DNA from: JAFGDI01 sp963667715 | GTDB lineage: Bacteria > Planctomycetota > Phycisphaerae > Sedimentisphaerales > SM23-30 | Assembly: GCA_963667715.1 (NCBI GenBank) | Contig: OY763926.1 | Location: 62,001 to 126,000 of the forward strand | Reading direction: 5' to 3' | Length of the DNA: 64,000 nt | Part shown: positions 1 through 8,043 of the stretch, piece after piece | Layout: every line of letters starts with the position of its first letter | Numbering within the stretch: position 1 is the first letter of the stretch | Notes under the pieces: model-generated | Database searches by the model: none | What the model was told of the DNA's origin: nothing | The model's input: the letters and a program-made list of their open reading frames with translations, nothing else | Translations under genes and position numbers: made by a program

Positions 1-1374
1 AAAAATATTACAACTCTCATTACCAACCGACTGATTATGTTTTGCAACATTTACCAGTGATGGCAATAGGCTAGGACGAAGCGTATTGTTAGAACGACGA
101 GTCTGGGTCAGTACGCTAACCGGCTCGCCGCCGTCTGCAAACATTTTCCACTGGTCATCATCAATGAAACTAACTGAAATAGTTTCGTAGAAACCAGTAC
201 CGTTAAGCGAAGAAACCAACTGTTGACGAGTCTTCTGGAACAGGTCCGGGTTCTTCACCTTAATATGTATTTTCTCATCGGTTGGAATATGGCTGAACCC
301 ATGAATACGAATGATCTCTTCGATCAGATCTACCTCACGAGTAACATCGCCTCTACGCCAGCCTGGTATACTGCATGTTATTGTGTCGTCGTTATCAAAC
401 TCAGGAGCAAAGCCGAGCGGCGATAGAATATTCATCGCCTGCTCTGGGCTAAATGTAATTCCAGTAAGCTTATTGAGTCTGCTCATACGCATTGCAACAG
501 AGAGCGTATCAGGTTCTGTCTTGTTCCAGCTGTCGATCAAGCCGCAAGCAACTTCGCCACCACATAACTGCTGGAGAAGTGAGATCGCTCTTTTTGACGC
601 CCACTCTGTCGCCCATACATCGACGTTTCGTTCAAAACGATATGATGAGTCGCTGCTGAGAATATATTTCCTGGCTGTGCGCCTCACTGTCAGCGGATTG
701 AACCATGCACTTTCCAGTAGTATATTAGTTGTGCCGTCGCTTACTTCGCTTTGACAGCCGCCCATAATACCAGCCAGCGCAACCGGCCCGTTAGCGTCGG
801 CAATAAACAATGATTCTTTATCGAACTTATGGCTGCTATGATCGATCATTTCCATCTCTTCATTTTCAGATTTGCGGATAATGATCTTACTGCCGCCAAC
901 TTTATCAAAGTCGAAAGCGTGTAGTGGCTGACCGATCTCCAACATAACATAATTGGTTATATCAACAGCATTACTTATGCTGCGCAGGCCAATAGTCTCT
1001 AGCCTCTGCTTCATCCACTCTGGGCTTTCGCCGATCTTGATATTTTCTATTACTCTCGCGGTATAGCGTTTGCAATCGTCTGTCGCCAGATTCTCAACTG
1101 TCGCCAGTTCGTCTATCTTCTTACCAGATTCTATGAAACTGACATCCGGCATCTTTAGTTCCCCGCCTGTTGCTGCTGCAACTTCACGAGCCAGACCGAT
1201 ATGCCCCAGGCAATCTCCGCGATTACTGGTCACTTCAACGTCCAGCATCCAGTCGTCGCCAACTTGCTTGGTTTCTTCGACCGGCAGACCAGCTTTCATA
1301 AAAATATCTTCAAGCTCCTCTACGGTGCCTGTATAATCTACATAGTCTTTCAGCCAGTTCAGAGATATCTTCAT
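1..1374 (-). CDS. pheT: Phenylalanine--tRNA ligase beta subunit (3' end cut by window)
   Basis: This is the beta subunit of the cytosolic alpha2beta2 enzyme that charges tRNA-Phe. I translated the minus strand: it begins MKISLNWLKDYVDY and carries TSNRGDCLGHIGLAREVAA, NAVDITNYVMLEIGQPLHAFD (split here only by reading: the B1/B3-B4 core) and, near the window edge, RPSLLPSL. About 458 codons are present; the C-terminal part lies outside the window. The N-terminus runs straight from the first 40 residues into the TSNRGDC region, so the usual EMAP/YtpR tRNA-binding OB domain is absent, as in short forms of the family. The start is the first ATG of the frame; no clear Shine-Dalgarno precedes it. 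No pheS lies directly upstream, so pheS and pheT are not in the usual adjacent order on this side. Family call is secure. Confidence 0.95.
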   Translation of the reverse strand, partial: MKISLNWLKDYVDYTGTVEELEDIFMKAGLPVEETKQVGDDWMLDVEVTSNRGDCLGHIGLAREVAAATGGELKMPDVSFIESGKKIDELATVENLATDDCKRYTARVIENIKIGESPEWMKQRLETIGLRSISNAVDITNYVMLEIGQPLHAFDFDKVGGSKIIIRKSENEEMEMIDHSSHKFDKESLFIADANGPVALAGIMGGCQSEVSDGTTNILLESAWFNPLTVRRTARKYILSSDSSYRFERNVDVWATEWASKRAISLLQQLCGGEVACGLIDSWNKTEPDTLSVAMRMSRLNKLTGITFSPEQAMNILSPLGFAPEFDNDDTITCSIPGWRRGDVTREVDLIEEIIRIHGFSHIPTDEKIHIKVKNPDLFQKTRQQLVSSLNGTGFYETISVSFIDDDQWKMFADGGEPVSVLTQTRRSNNTLRPSLLPSLVNVAKHNQSVGNESCNIF

Positions 1375-1827
1375 TTATTTATACCATTTCGTTTAGGTTA
1401 AATTTTATGACCGCTAGTGCAGTCAATATTCGTACTACTATCTATCGTTTTCTTGTTATAAATGTGGCATTATTTTCTAATCCCTGTAAAAAACTTCTTA
1501 ATGCCAACATCTCAAGCCAAATTACAATTGCCAACCAAGTCTTTGCGACTTAGCGTCCTTGCGTTAATCTCTTAATTTTCTTCTTACATAAAACATTTAA
1601 TTGCGGCTTGATTGCATTCACAAGGCCCTGTTTCGGCTATATAATAAAGTTTATAATTATACCAGATGGCAACTATCGAGTCAATCCAGATATAACTCGC
1701 ACAAATACAAGCTCTTATGACTTATATGAATCTCTCTTCACTAAGGCCGCAGTATTGAAGTTAGAGAATGCTGTCAATTTATAACTTTCGCTTTTATATG
1801 TAGTTAAATTCCTTTATAGTATTAGTC
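1375..1827. other. Intergenic region with a dispersed 'TTTGCG' repeat
   Basis: Divergent spacer between pheT (-) and the methyltransferase gene (+), so it must hold both promoters, but I could not pick convincing -35/-10 boxes. Positions 1531-1593 resemble 61718-61784 near the other end of the window. Both contain CCAACCAA, then TCTTTGCG, then a TTAA-CTCTTA block and an A-rich end. No open reading frame with coding character was seen. Confidence 0.6.
1531..1593. repeat. Dispersed intergenic repeat, copy 1
   Basis: This roughly 60-base block matches 61718-61784 in the same orientation with scattered substitutions: CCAACCAAGTCTTTGCG here against CCAACCAAATCTTTGCG there, followed by similar TTAA..CTCTTA text. 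Similar 'ctttgcg' intergenic segments are known from many environmental genomes. Their function is unclear, and I infer only that this is a low-copy or dispersed repeat. Confidence 0.55.
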
Positions 1828-2667
1828 ATGAGCAAAGTTGAACCAGTTGAAAATATGATAGTATGTGGCGATTGTATTAAGGGCCTCCGCGACCAGCTAC
1901 AGGCACGCGACTCCAAGCCGTTTGCCGATCTGGTATTCGCAGACCCGCCATTTAACATTGGCTATCAGTATGATAAGTATAAGGACAAACTCACTTGTGA
2001 TCAGTATCTTGAATGGTCGCGTGAATGGATGTCTGCCTGCTGTGATATCCTTACTGATAAGGGATCTTTTTTCCTGGCGATCGGTGATGAATATGCCGCA
2101 GAGCTGAAAGTAATTCTCAAAGAGCTCGGTCTGAACTTTCGCAACTGGATTATCTGGTACTATACTTTTGGCCAGAATACGAAGAAAAAGTTTTCTCGTT
2201 CTCACACGCATATTCTTTATTATACAAAAAGTGATAAAGATTACATCTTCAATGATATGGCTATCCGTGTTCCATCTGCCCGGCAGACAAAGTACAATGA
2301 CAAGCGAGCTGACAGCAGGGGGCGTATCCCAGATGATACCTGGATTCTTCGCCCACAGGAAATAGAAGCTTTTAGCCCCGAAGAAGACACCTGGCACTAT
2401 CCACGGGTTTGCGGCACATTCAAAGAGCGTCAGGGTTTCCATGGTTGTCAGATGCCGGAAAAATTGCTCGAAAGGATTATCTCAGTTGCCAGTGATCCAG
2501 ATAGTATCGTCGTTGACCCATTTAGCGGCTCTGGCACAACCTCGGCAGTAGCTTCTCGTTTGGGGCGTAAGTATCTATCTTATGATATTTCAGAGCAATA
2601 TGTAGAATTAGGTAATAAGCGGATAGAGCAGGTAAAAGCTCAAACTGAGCCAGGATTGTTTGATTAA
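1828..2667 (+). CDS. Orphan beta-class DNA (adenine-N6 / cytosine-N4) methyltransferase
   Basis: A 279-residue site-specific DNA methyltransferase that transfers a methyl group from S-adenosylmethionine to a base amino group. Catalytic motif IV is DPPF at residues 39-42 and the SAM-binding FxGxG motif I is DPFSGSGTT at about 230-238. Motif IV before motif I, with a variable target-recognition stretch between, is the beta-class order. The C-terminus continues GRKYLSYDIS, the usual motif II region. The ATG at 1828 is the first in frame and gives a normal N-terminus. No restriction endonuclease or specificity subunit lies nearby, so it is probably a solitary methylase with a regulatory or replication role, although a distant partner cannot be excluded. 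The target sequence cannot be predicted. It converges on the glycosyltransferase gene 13 bases downstream. Confidence 0.9.
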   Translation: MSKVEPVENMIVCGDCIKGLRDQLQARDSKPFADLVFADPPFNIGYQYDKYKDKLTCDQYLEWSREWMSACCDILTDKGSFFLAIGDEYAAELKVILKELGLNFRNWIIWYYTFGQNTKKKFSRSHTHILYYTKSDKDYIFNDMAIRVPSARQTKYNDKRADSRGRIPDDTWILRPQEIEAFSPEEDTWHYPRVCGTFKERQGFHGCQMPEKLLERIISVASDPDSIVVDPFSGSGTTSAVASRLGRKYLSYDISEQYVELGNKRIEQVKAQTEPGLFD

Positions 2668-2680
2668 AGGTAACCTAAAG

Positions 2681-3886
2681 TCAATCCTGCTGCTCTATTA
2701 TTGTCTTATCGATCGAAACTATGGTATATTTCTTGTGTCGCCATACGATCGTCTTGGAAAAAGTCGTCGAGATAATGATCGACCAGGTAAATACCGCCAG
2801 TACCGGCTGACACCAGATATCAATAAAAGCTGACTTTTTTAGCCTGTCGCTCCATTTATTAAGCATTTTAGCCGTTGTATATTGGCGTAACATTGCTTTC
2901 AGCGTACTGCCAATATATGTAGCCGCCGGCAATATCATAGCCTTTACCGCCAGTGGCGAACCAGTCGCCCACAGATAAACAGCAAATGCCAGACCGCCCC
3001 ACATTGTTATTATGTACTGACTGAACGCTGTCAATGCCAACAACCAAAGCCCCAGTAAACACCGGCGGGTTATTATAAACTGACGCCTTGCAAAACTTAT
3101 CAGATTTGACCAGCTGGTCTTCTCAAAACTAGGCAGCAGACAATGAGGCATATAATATATATTGCCTTCTGAATTATTGCGAACAGCCCAGGTCATCGCA
3201 TAATCATCTGATAGTGTTCCCTGCCATATATGATCAACCTTTAACTTATAAAAGTTCTCTTTTGATATCGCCATTGCCCCACCCCAGGCCGAGTTCCAAT
3301 GGTGATCGCCCAGACTTCCCGCAAAAAAGGCATTCACCGCACTTAGCGTATGACTACTCAATTTATCATCTTCCGGCACAAACCAGCGGTAACCGGTAGC
3401 AACTATATTGCGATCCATTCTCCAAAGCTGTGAACCCAGACTATGCAGAAAATGCTCCGGCAGACACCCGTCAGAATCTACAAATGCAAATATCTCACGA
3501 TCTTCTGCTGTATGTTTTACTGCCGCTAACAGATTGTGTACCTTTTGCGAATTATTTACAGCATGTCCAGCGATTACGATCTCAACATTATTAGCTGTTG
3601 TTTTATCTTTGTTACTCGCTATTATTCGCTGTAAAGCTTCATATGCCGGGTCTGCCTTATCTTCAATCACAAAAATAATTTGATAGTCCGGGTGACCCTG
3701 ACACAACATAGATGAGATATTTGTCTCAAAAGTCGTATCGATACCTTTGCATGGGCAGATCATAGCCGCCTTATGTGGGCGATTTGTCGGTAGGTTTTTG
3801 ATTGTGCGCAAAGAAAAGCGGCTTACTCTTATACTCTGGTAAAGAGTTAATATCTGCATAGCCACTACCAGCCACGTTATTAACAT
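2681..3886 (-). CDS. Membrane family-2 glycosyltransferase (ceramide glucosyltransferase/HpnI-like, GT21-like)
   Basis: A 401-residue processive-type glycosyltransferase, probably at the inner membrane, transferring a sugar from a nucleotide donor to a lipid or envelope acceptor. The N-terminal segment (about 1-20) is hydrophobic and the last 125 residues hold several membrane segments. Visible catalytic elements are an acidic pair IEDK near residue 75, DSD at 137-139, SDDY at 226-229 and RRQFIITRR at 267-275. This resembles the D1, D2, D3, (Q/R)xxRW arrangement of ceramide glucosyltransferases, with R replacing the final W. The acceptor is unknown; hopanoid or sphingolipid-like glucosylation are family possibilities. 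No pathway partner is adjacent. The gene converges with the methyltransferase gene. Confidence 0.8.
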   Translation of the reverse strand: MLITWLVVAMQILTLYQSIRVSRFSLRTIKNLPTNRPHKAAMICPCKGIDTTFETNISSMLCQGHPDYQIIFVIEDKADPAYEALQRIIASNKDKTTANNVEIVIAGHAVNNSQKVHNLLAAVKHTAEDREIFAFVDSDGCLPEHFLHSLGSQLWRMDRNIVATGYRWFVPEDDKLSSHTLSAVNAFFAGSLGDHHWNSAWGGAMAISKENFYKLKVDHIWQGTLSDDYAMTWAVRNNSEGNIYYMPHCLLPSFEKTSWSNLISFARRQFIITRRCLLGLWLLALTAFSQYIITMWGGLAFAVYLWATGSPLAVKAMILPAATYIGSTLKAMLRQYTTAKMLNKWSDRLKKSAFIDIWCQPVLAVFTWSIIISTTFSKTIVWRHKKYTIVSIDKTIIEQQD

Positions 3887-4237
3887 ATATATTTCAAAAT
3901 TCAGTTCTATAGCCTTAATAATAAATATTAGTCTGTTTTGCTCTTTTGGCAGTTCTCTGACGCTATTGCATTATGTCAGTTAGCAGCCTGTCAAAAGTAC
4001 AAAAGTATACTAGTACTTAAATTGTTTGACCATAATATTTTAAAGATATTACCCTGAAAAATCAATATCACATTCTATTAGACTGTCATTCAGGCACCGT
4101 GTTATAGATATAATAATTAATATATCGCCAAAAACTCTGCCAGTATGGCAGTGATTTCTCTGTGTGAAAAAATCGCAAAAAAACAACGTTGACATAAGTG
4201 TCTGTAAATAAATGCTATATGTAATATGTTATGAGTT

Positions 4238-4254
4238 TGGCACGCACTTTGTAA
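4238..4254 (+). promoter_or_regulatory. Sigma-54-like -24/-12 promoter of hsp20
   Basis: TGGCACG-CACT-TTGTAA matches the sigma-54 consensus TGGCAC(G)-N4-TTGC(A/T) with GC changed to GT at -12. The spacing GG-N10-G(T) is exact: GG at 4239-4240 and GT at 4251-4252. The inferred start site is near 4264, leaving a leader of about 130 bases. rpoN is encoded at 48353-49828. Sigma-54 control of an ibp-type small heat-shock gene has a precedent in E. coli ibpB. Confidence 0.6.
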
Positions 4255-4280
4255 TATGTACTAATGAACGCAAATAATGA

Positions 4281-4322
4281 TTTCCATAGGGCCCATTGGA
4301 AATGAAATCAGCTCCGGCTGAT
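4281..4322 (+). promoter_or_regulatory. Two inverted repeats in the hsp20 leader
   Basis: At 4281-4302 TTTCCA and TGGAAA flank a GGGCCC core, forming a nearly perfect 22-base palindrome. At 4307-4322 ATCAGC-TCCG-GCTGAT is a perfect 6-bp stem with a four-base loop. Both lie in the presumed 5' leader. They could be an operator and/or an RNA structure controlling translation, but neither matches a ROSE or fourU thermometer that I recognise. Confidence 0.45.
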
Positions 4323-4395
4323 AGAAATGAAAAATGAATAATGTTATTTTGTGAAACTATTATTTAACAATTTTGGGATTTATTGGAGGTGTATT

Positions 4396-4833
4396 ATGTT
4401 ACCTGTAATCAAAAGAAGAAATGATTCGTTAATTGACCAGAGAGACCTGTTTGGTGATCTTGATAAAATGTTTTCATCATTCTGGCCTGCACAATCAGAA
4501 ATGACTAATATGATCGGAGGGTTAGATGTCTATGAGGATAAAAATAGTATCCATGTCGACTGTGACCTGCCAGGCTTTAATAAAGAAGAGATCGAGCTAA
4601 GTCTGGAAGATGATATTTTACGCATAACTGCCGAGCATAAAGAGACTAAAGAGCAAAAGAAAGAAGACAGCTACTATTTGAGGGAACGCCGTTGTAACAG
4701 TTTCTCCAGATCTGTAAGGTTGCCTCAGAATATAATGCATGAAAAGGTCGCTGCCGAATACGCAAACGGTGTTCTTCACATTGCTGTAGAAAAACAGCCA
4801 GAGAAGAAACCGCAAAGCATAACTATTAAATAA
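4396..4833 (+). CDS. Small heat-shock protein, Hsp20/alpha-crystallin family
   Basis: A 145-residue ATP-independent holdase chaperone of the cytosol that binds unfolding clients. The alpha-crystallin domain spans about residues 40-135. It includes LPGFNKEEIELSLEDDIL and the diagnostic ANGVLHIAV near the end, followed by a short lysine-rich tail with SITIK, which contains an I-x-I oligomerisation motif. The start is ATG 4396, preceded by GGAGG at 4385-4389; a longer frame from 4351 adds 15 residues but has no ribosome site. Length and layout are normal for the family. It has its own sigma-54-like promoter and a structured leader, and a strong terminator follows, so it is monocistronic. Confidence 0.95.
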   Translation: MLPVIKRRNDSLIDQRDLFGDLDKMFSSFWPAQSEMTNMIGGLDVYEDKNSIHVDCDLPGFNKEEIELSLEDDILRITAEHKETKEQKKEDSYYLRERRCNSFSRSVRLPQNIMHEKVAAEYANGVLHIAVEKQPEKKPQSITIK

Positions 4834-4895
4834 CGACTCCATGCCCGCTGTTTGGGCATACAATAACTCTTTCATACCCTTGGTTATTTTTTCCC

Positions 4896-4933
4896 AAACC
4901 GCTTCGCTAAATGTAAGTGAAGCGGTTTTTTTG
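4896..4933 (+). terminator. Rho-independent terminator after hsp20
   Basis: AAACCGCTTC and GAAGCGGTTT form a long stem (about 13 bp with one G-U) around an AT-rich loop, followed directly by a T run. Confidence 0.85.
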
Positions 4934-5011
4934 TTTAATAACTCGCTTTTGCCGATATAATGAGCCCCATCAACAAATTACTATATTAATAGGTATAGGA
5001 GAAAGAAGTAA

Positions 5012-5248
5012 ATGCCAATTTACGAATATAAATGTGAAAAGTGTGGAAAAGTTTTTGAAGAGCTTACCTTAAGTGCAAATAGTAAAAAGACTATCAAATG
5101 CCCAGATTGCGGCGGCGATAGCTCCCGTCAGGTCAGTGGTTTTGCAGCTATCAGCAAAAGTTCCGCTTCAAATTGCCAGATGCCCGATGGGTCATGTGGT
5201 ATGACCGGTAATAGTTGCTGTGGCGGCGGCTGTCCTTTTTCGGGTTAG
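5012..5248 (+). CDS. FmdB-family zinc-ribbon protein
   Basis: A 78-residue protein starting MPIYEYKCEKCGKVFE and carrying a second CPDCGG knuckle, which together form the FmdB/CxxC_CxxC_SSSS zinc ribbon. The last 25 residues are cysteine- and glycine-rich (SCGMTGNSCCGGGCPFSG), common in the family. A GGAGAAAG ribosome site lies about ten bases before the ATG. Family members are usually called putative regulatory proteins after FmdB of the methylotroph amidase operon, but no molecular role is established. It stands alone between hsp20 and the TPR lipoprotein gene. Confidence 0.9.
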   Translation: MPIYEYKCEKCGKVFEELTLSANSKKTIKCPDCGGDSSRQVSGFAAISKSSASNCQMPDGSCGMTGNSCCGGGCPFSG

Positions 5249-5394
5249 TAGTTTTAATTTCTGTATTATAAACCATTTACATGGTTCAATATGCCAGCTA
5301 TTTTGACGACAGCAATTGCTTTTTTTCTTGAATATTCCTGTTTATAGGATTAACATCTTGGTTAAATGATTATTTATTACCTCTGGAGCATAAA

Positions 5395-6114
5395 ATGAAA
5401 AAAGCCTTTATTTTGATCCTGCTGGCTGTTGCCGGCTTCATTGGCGGTTGTAAAAGTATTGAAGCGGTTGAACTAAACCAGAAAGCAAAGGTTTATCTCA
5501 ACTACGGCAAGTACGAGCAGGCCGCTGAGATTTTCAATCAAAGTCTTGATATGTACTTTGAAATGCCTTCCACTCATTATTGGTTGGGCTATTGCTACGA
5601 AAACCTTAATAATGTTTCTAAAGCTATTTGGGAATATGAGTTAGCTGTTAAGTTCGATCCAACTATGGAGCTCGCACAGAAGGCATATATCAATATCCTG
5701 GTAAAGGCTGGTCGTGATGAAGATGCTATTAAGGCTGCTGATACATATTTCAAACGCCTCAATGCTCCTACTCGTGAGTATATTAGAATAGGTATGAACT
5801 ATCTCAATTCTGGCGAAGAGATCTTTGCTGTTAAGGCTCTGGAGTATGCTTTCTATAATAGTGCTCCGCCAGTTGCTGGTACCGATGCTCACAGAGATAT
5901 TAAGCCACTAATGATCCTTGCCGACTATTATGCAAAAAATAGTAACACTGAAAAAGAACGTCAGTATCTTATGATGATCTTCCAGGAAGATTGTACTGCT
6001 GATGGTGTTGCCCGCAGACTCGGCGAGCTAGGTATTAAGGTTAATATACCACGCAAAATAGTTCCAAAACCATCACCTCTGGAAGAAGATCTAAAGAGGT
6101 TAAGAGCGGAATGA
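5395..6114 (+). CDS. TPR-repeat lipoprotein
   Basis: A 239-residue secreted protein. The N-terminus MKKAFILILLAVAGFIGGCK is a signal peptide ending in a lipobox-like GGC, so it is probably anchored to a membrane facing the periplasm. After it come tetratricopeptide-like repeats: AKVYLNYGKYEQAAEIFNQS and the stretch from STHYWLGYCYENLNNVSKAIWEYE onward show the W/Y-G-A-Y spacing. The C-terminal third is less regular and ends in charged residues. TPR lipoproteins act as scaffolds for envelope complexes, but no specific partner can be named. A hairpin with a T run follows at 6187, consistent with a single-gene transcript. Confidence 0.75.
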   Translation: MKKAFILILLAVAGFIGGCKSIEAVELNQKAKVYLNYGKYEQAAEIFNQSLDMYFEMPSTHYWLGYCYENLNNVSKAIWEYELAVKFDPTMELAQKAYINILVKAGRDEDAIKAADTYFKRLNAPTREYIRIGMNYLNSGEEIFAVKALEYAFYNSAPPVAGTDAHRDIKPLMILADYYAKNSNTEKERQYLMMIFQEDCTADGVARRLGELGIKVNIPRKIVPKPSPLEEDLKRLRAE

Positions 6115-6186
6115 TAGTGATAAATTGAACAGCATTTTTCAATTTTGAATATGCATGATTTCAAGTGATTTTTTATAAATTATAAT

Positions 6187-6225
6187 GGCGGTTTTGATTC
6201 TTTCAGGACCGCCTTTTCTTTTTAT
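6187..6225 (+). terminator. Terminator after the TPR lipoprotein gene
   Basis: GGCGGT and ACCGCC form a perfect 6-bp stem with a 15-base loop, followed by TTTTCTTTTT. Confidence 0.75.
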
Positions 6226-7042
6226 ATTTTGGAATGATTCTTCAAGTTGAACCGCAAAAGCTCTAATTACTCTCTATTGTTTTACATGCAAAATTGTAAT
6301 TATTAGTTGTTAATATGGGATGTTTAGCTGGTTTAGGGTAAGGCTTTTTGGCGGTCATTGTCTGTCTATTTTTAAAATATCGCCAAAATAATCCCAAAAT
6401 GTAATTAATTGATTTTATTCCACACTTCATCTTATTAAATTGTGGATTAATTGTGGAAAACTTTGTGATAAACTATAACCCGCAGTAGTTGGAAATTCTA
6501 TGTTAAGAGTGTGTTTAGAAACCAACATTACATGGCTATTGTTATGCAGGTTATAACAGTAGCTTTTTCAGGTGGTTAAGAGATAATGTAATAATAATGT
6601 GAAATACTAAAAAACTTAGTATCTTTTTTTTATAAGTGAATATCAAATTATTGCTTTACTAACAGCATCTCTGTAATAAAAAAATAATTGTGGATAACCT
6701 GTATAAATTGATTTGCTTAGTACATTAAATACCTCAACTTGAGTCCTATAACCAGATAGGTTTGTGATAAAATACGAAAAAACGCCCCTTATTCATTCAA
6801 TATCTATGTTTTTGCAGTTATTTGCTTGCCCGATATGGCTATCTCTTTAAAATATGCTTTCGTAAAGCTATTTGAACTGGGCTTTTTATAGGATAATTCT
6901 GGTTTCAATAGCTGTATATATAATAATGAATGCTCCAGCAGAGTACTTATTTTATAATGATAGAATAACCTGATTTTCAGCTTTATTACTTACCTGATTT
7001 TACAGGCAGTAAACGCTGATATCTTCTTTGATGAAATAATAC
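6226..7042. other. AT-rich intergenic region with DnaA-box-like sites (possible origin or DnaA-bound region)
   Basis: About 800 bases without a credible gene. On the plus strand they contain TGTGGATTA (6441-6449), TGTGGAAAA (6452-6460), TGTGATAAA (6464-6472 and again near 6762-6770) and a perfect TGTGGATAA (6689-6697, the complement of TTATCCACA). All are in one orientation, with very AT-rich stretches between. This is how a bacterial oriC or other DnaA-titrating region looks. None of the usual neighbours (dnaA, dnaN, gyrB, rpmH, mnmG) is present, so an origin is only a possibility. Confidence 0.35.
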
Positions 7043-7903
7043 ATGGCATTAGGAAAAATAAGAAAGTTAGAACTCGGCGGCTACACGCTCTCCGGCTATA
7101 GTGTTGCAGGGGAAGAAACAGTAATTGCTATTCCAGAGTTAAATGTGTGTTTTGATGTTGGCCGCTGTCCGGAAGAAGCTTTGCTTATGGATCATTTGTT
7201 CCTTAGCCATGGCCATATGGACCATTCTGCCGGGCTGGCGTATTACTGCTCGCAACGTGGGTTCAGAGAGATGGCCCCTGGAAACGTGGTAGTACCTGAG
7301 TGCCTTAAGGATAAAGTTGAAGCTCTGCTTGACCTATGGGGTGAAATTGACGGCAATAGACCGCCGGCCAATATTATCGCAGTAAAGCCTGGCCAGGAAT
7401 ACCAGATCAGACGCGGGCTCTTTGCCAAAGTATTCGAGACTAATCACTGTCGTGGAGCTTTGGGATTCACGATCATTGATCGCCGACATAAGTTAAAAGC
7501 TAAATATTCAGATCTACCTGGTAGTGAAATAGCCCACCTAAGAAAAGAGGGCGTTGAAATTACTTATGTTCTTGATTATCCAGTAGTTACGTATCTAGGT
7601 GACACTATGCCCGGCGATTTCTTCGAGCTCGATTATGTAAGAAATAGCAAGATACTACTCGCGGAGTGTACTTTTATTGAGCCCGATCATATGGATCGTG
7701 CCCAAGCTGGTCGCCATTTACATGTTGAACAATTAGCTGAGATACTAAAGGATTTCAATAATGAGCATATTGTCCTTACTCATCTGAGCAGAAGAACTTT
7801 TATTCGCGATGCCCGAAAGAGAACCAAAGAGCTATTTGGACCGGAACTATTTGAAAAAGTGACTTTTTTCATGGAATTACAGAAGCGTCAAGCCACAAAA
7901 TAA
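7043..7903 (+). CDS. RNase Z-like metallo-beta-lactamase-fold hydrolase
   Basis: A 286-residue MBL-fold protein. The zinc motif SHGHMDH (HxHxDH) lies near residue 55, a further metal-ligand region is YLGDTMPG near 190, and the RHLHVEQLAEIL / VLTHLSRRT segments near the C-terminus match the order seen in tRNase Z proteins. Those enzymes cut the 3' trailer from pre-tRNA. This protein lacks an obvious long flexible exosite arm, so it may be a tRNase Z paralogue acting on another phosphodiester or cyclic-nucleotide substrate. The start at 7043 gives a sensible N-terminus, but there is no strong ribosome site. The upstream gap is long and AT-rich. The gene appears to stand alone. Confidence 0.8.
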   Translation: MALGKIRKLELGGYTLSGYSVAGEETVIAIPELNVCFDVGRCPEEALLMDHLFLSHGHMDHSAGLAYYCSQRGFREMAPGNVVVPECLKDKVEALLDLWGEIDGNRPPANIIAVKPGQEYQIRRGLFAKVFETNHCRGALGFTIIDRRHKLKAKYSDLPGSEIAHLRKEGVEITYVLDYPVVTYLGDTMPGDFFELDYVRNSKILLAECTFIEPDHMDRAQAGRHLHVEQLAEILKDFNNEHIVLTHLSRRTFIRDARKRTKELFGPELFEKVTFFMELQKRQATK

Positions 7904-8043
7904 TGCGCTAATCTATAAATAATGGTTGTATTTCTATGATTTACGAGTATAAATAAATAGTTATAATCTATTGCTACAAAAATTTTTATATAAAAATTGA
8001 AATACCTCCCTCGTAAGGGTTAATTATCATAAGGAGTATATTA

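Larger units (their letters stand above)
3887..4395. other. Intergenic region with hsp20 promoter and leader
   Basis: Divergent spacer between the glycosyltransferase (-) and hsp20 (+). The right half holds a sigma-54-like promoter at 4238-4254 and two inverted repeats in the presumed leader, each entered separately. A TTGACA at 4189-4194 lacks a well-spaced -10. The left half is AT-rich, includes a half-site ATATCAC at 4065-4071, and has no reading frame I would accept. Confidence 0.6.

Noticed and set aside
1897..2442. Minus-strand frame inside the methyltransferase gene
   Set aside because: Antisense shadow; no motif, and fully inside a well-supported gene.
4189..4194. TTGACA as a sigma-70 promoter of hsp20
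   Set aside because: No TATAAT-like box at 16-18 bases; the sigma-54-like element downstream is much better.
4351..4395. 15-residue N-terminal extension of Hsp20
   Set aside because: The ATG at 4396 has a strong GGAGG, and the extension has no family similarity.
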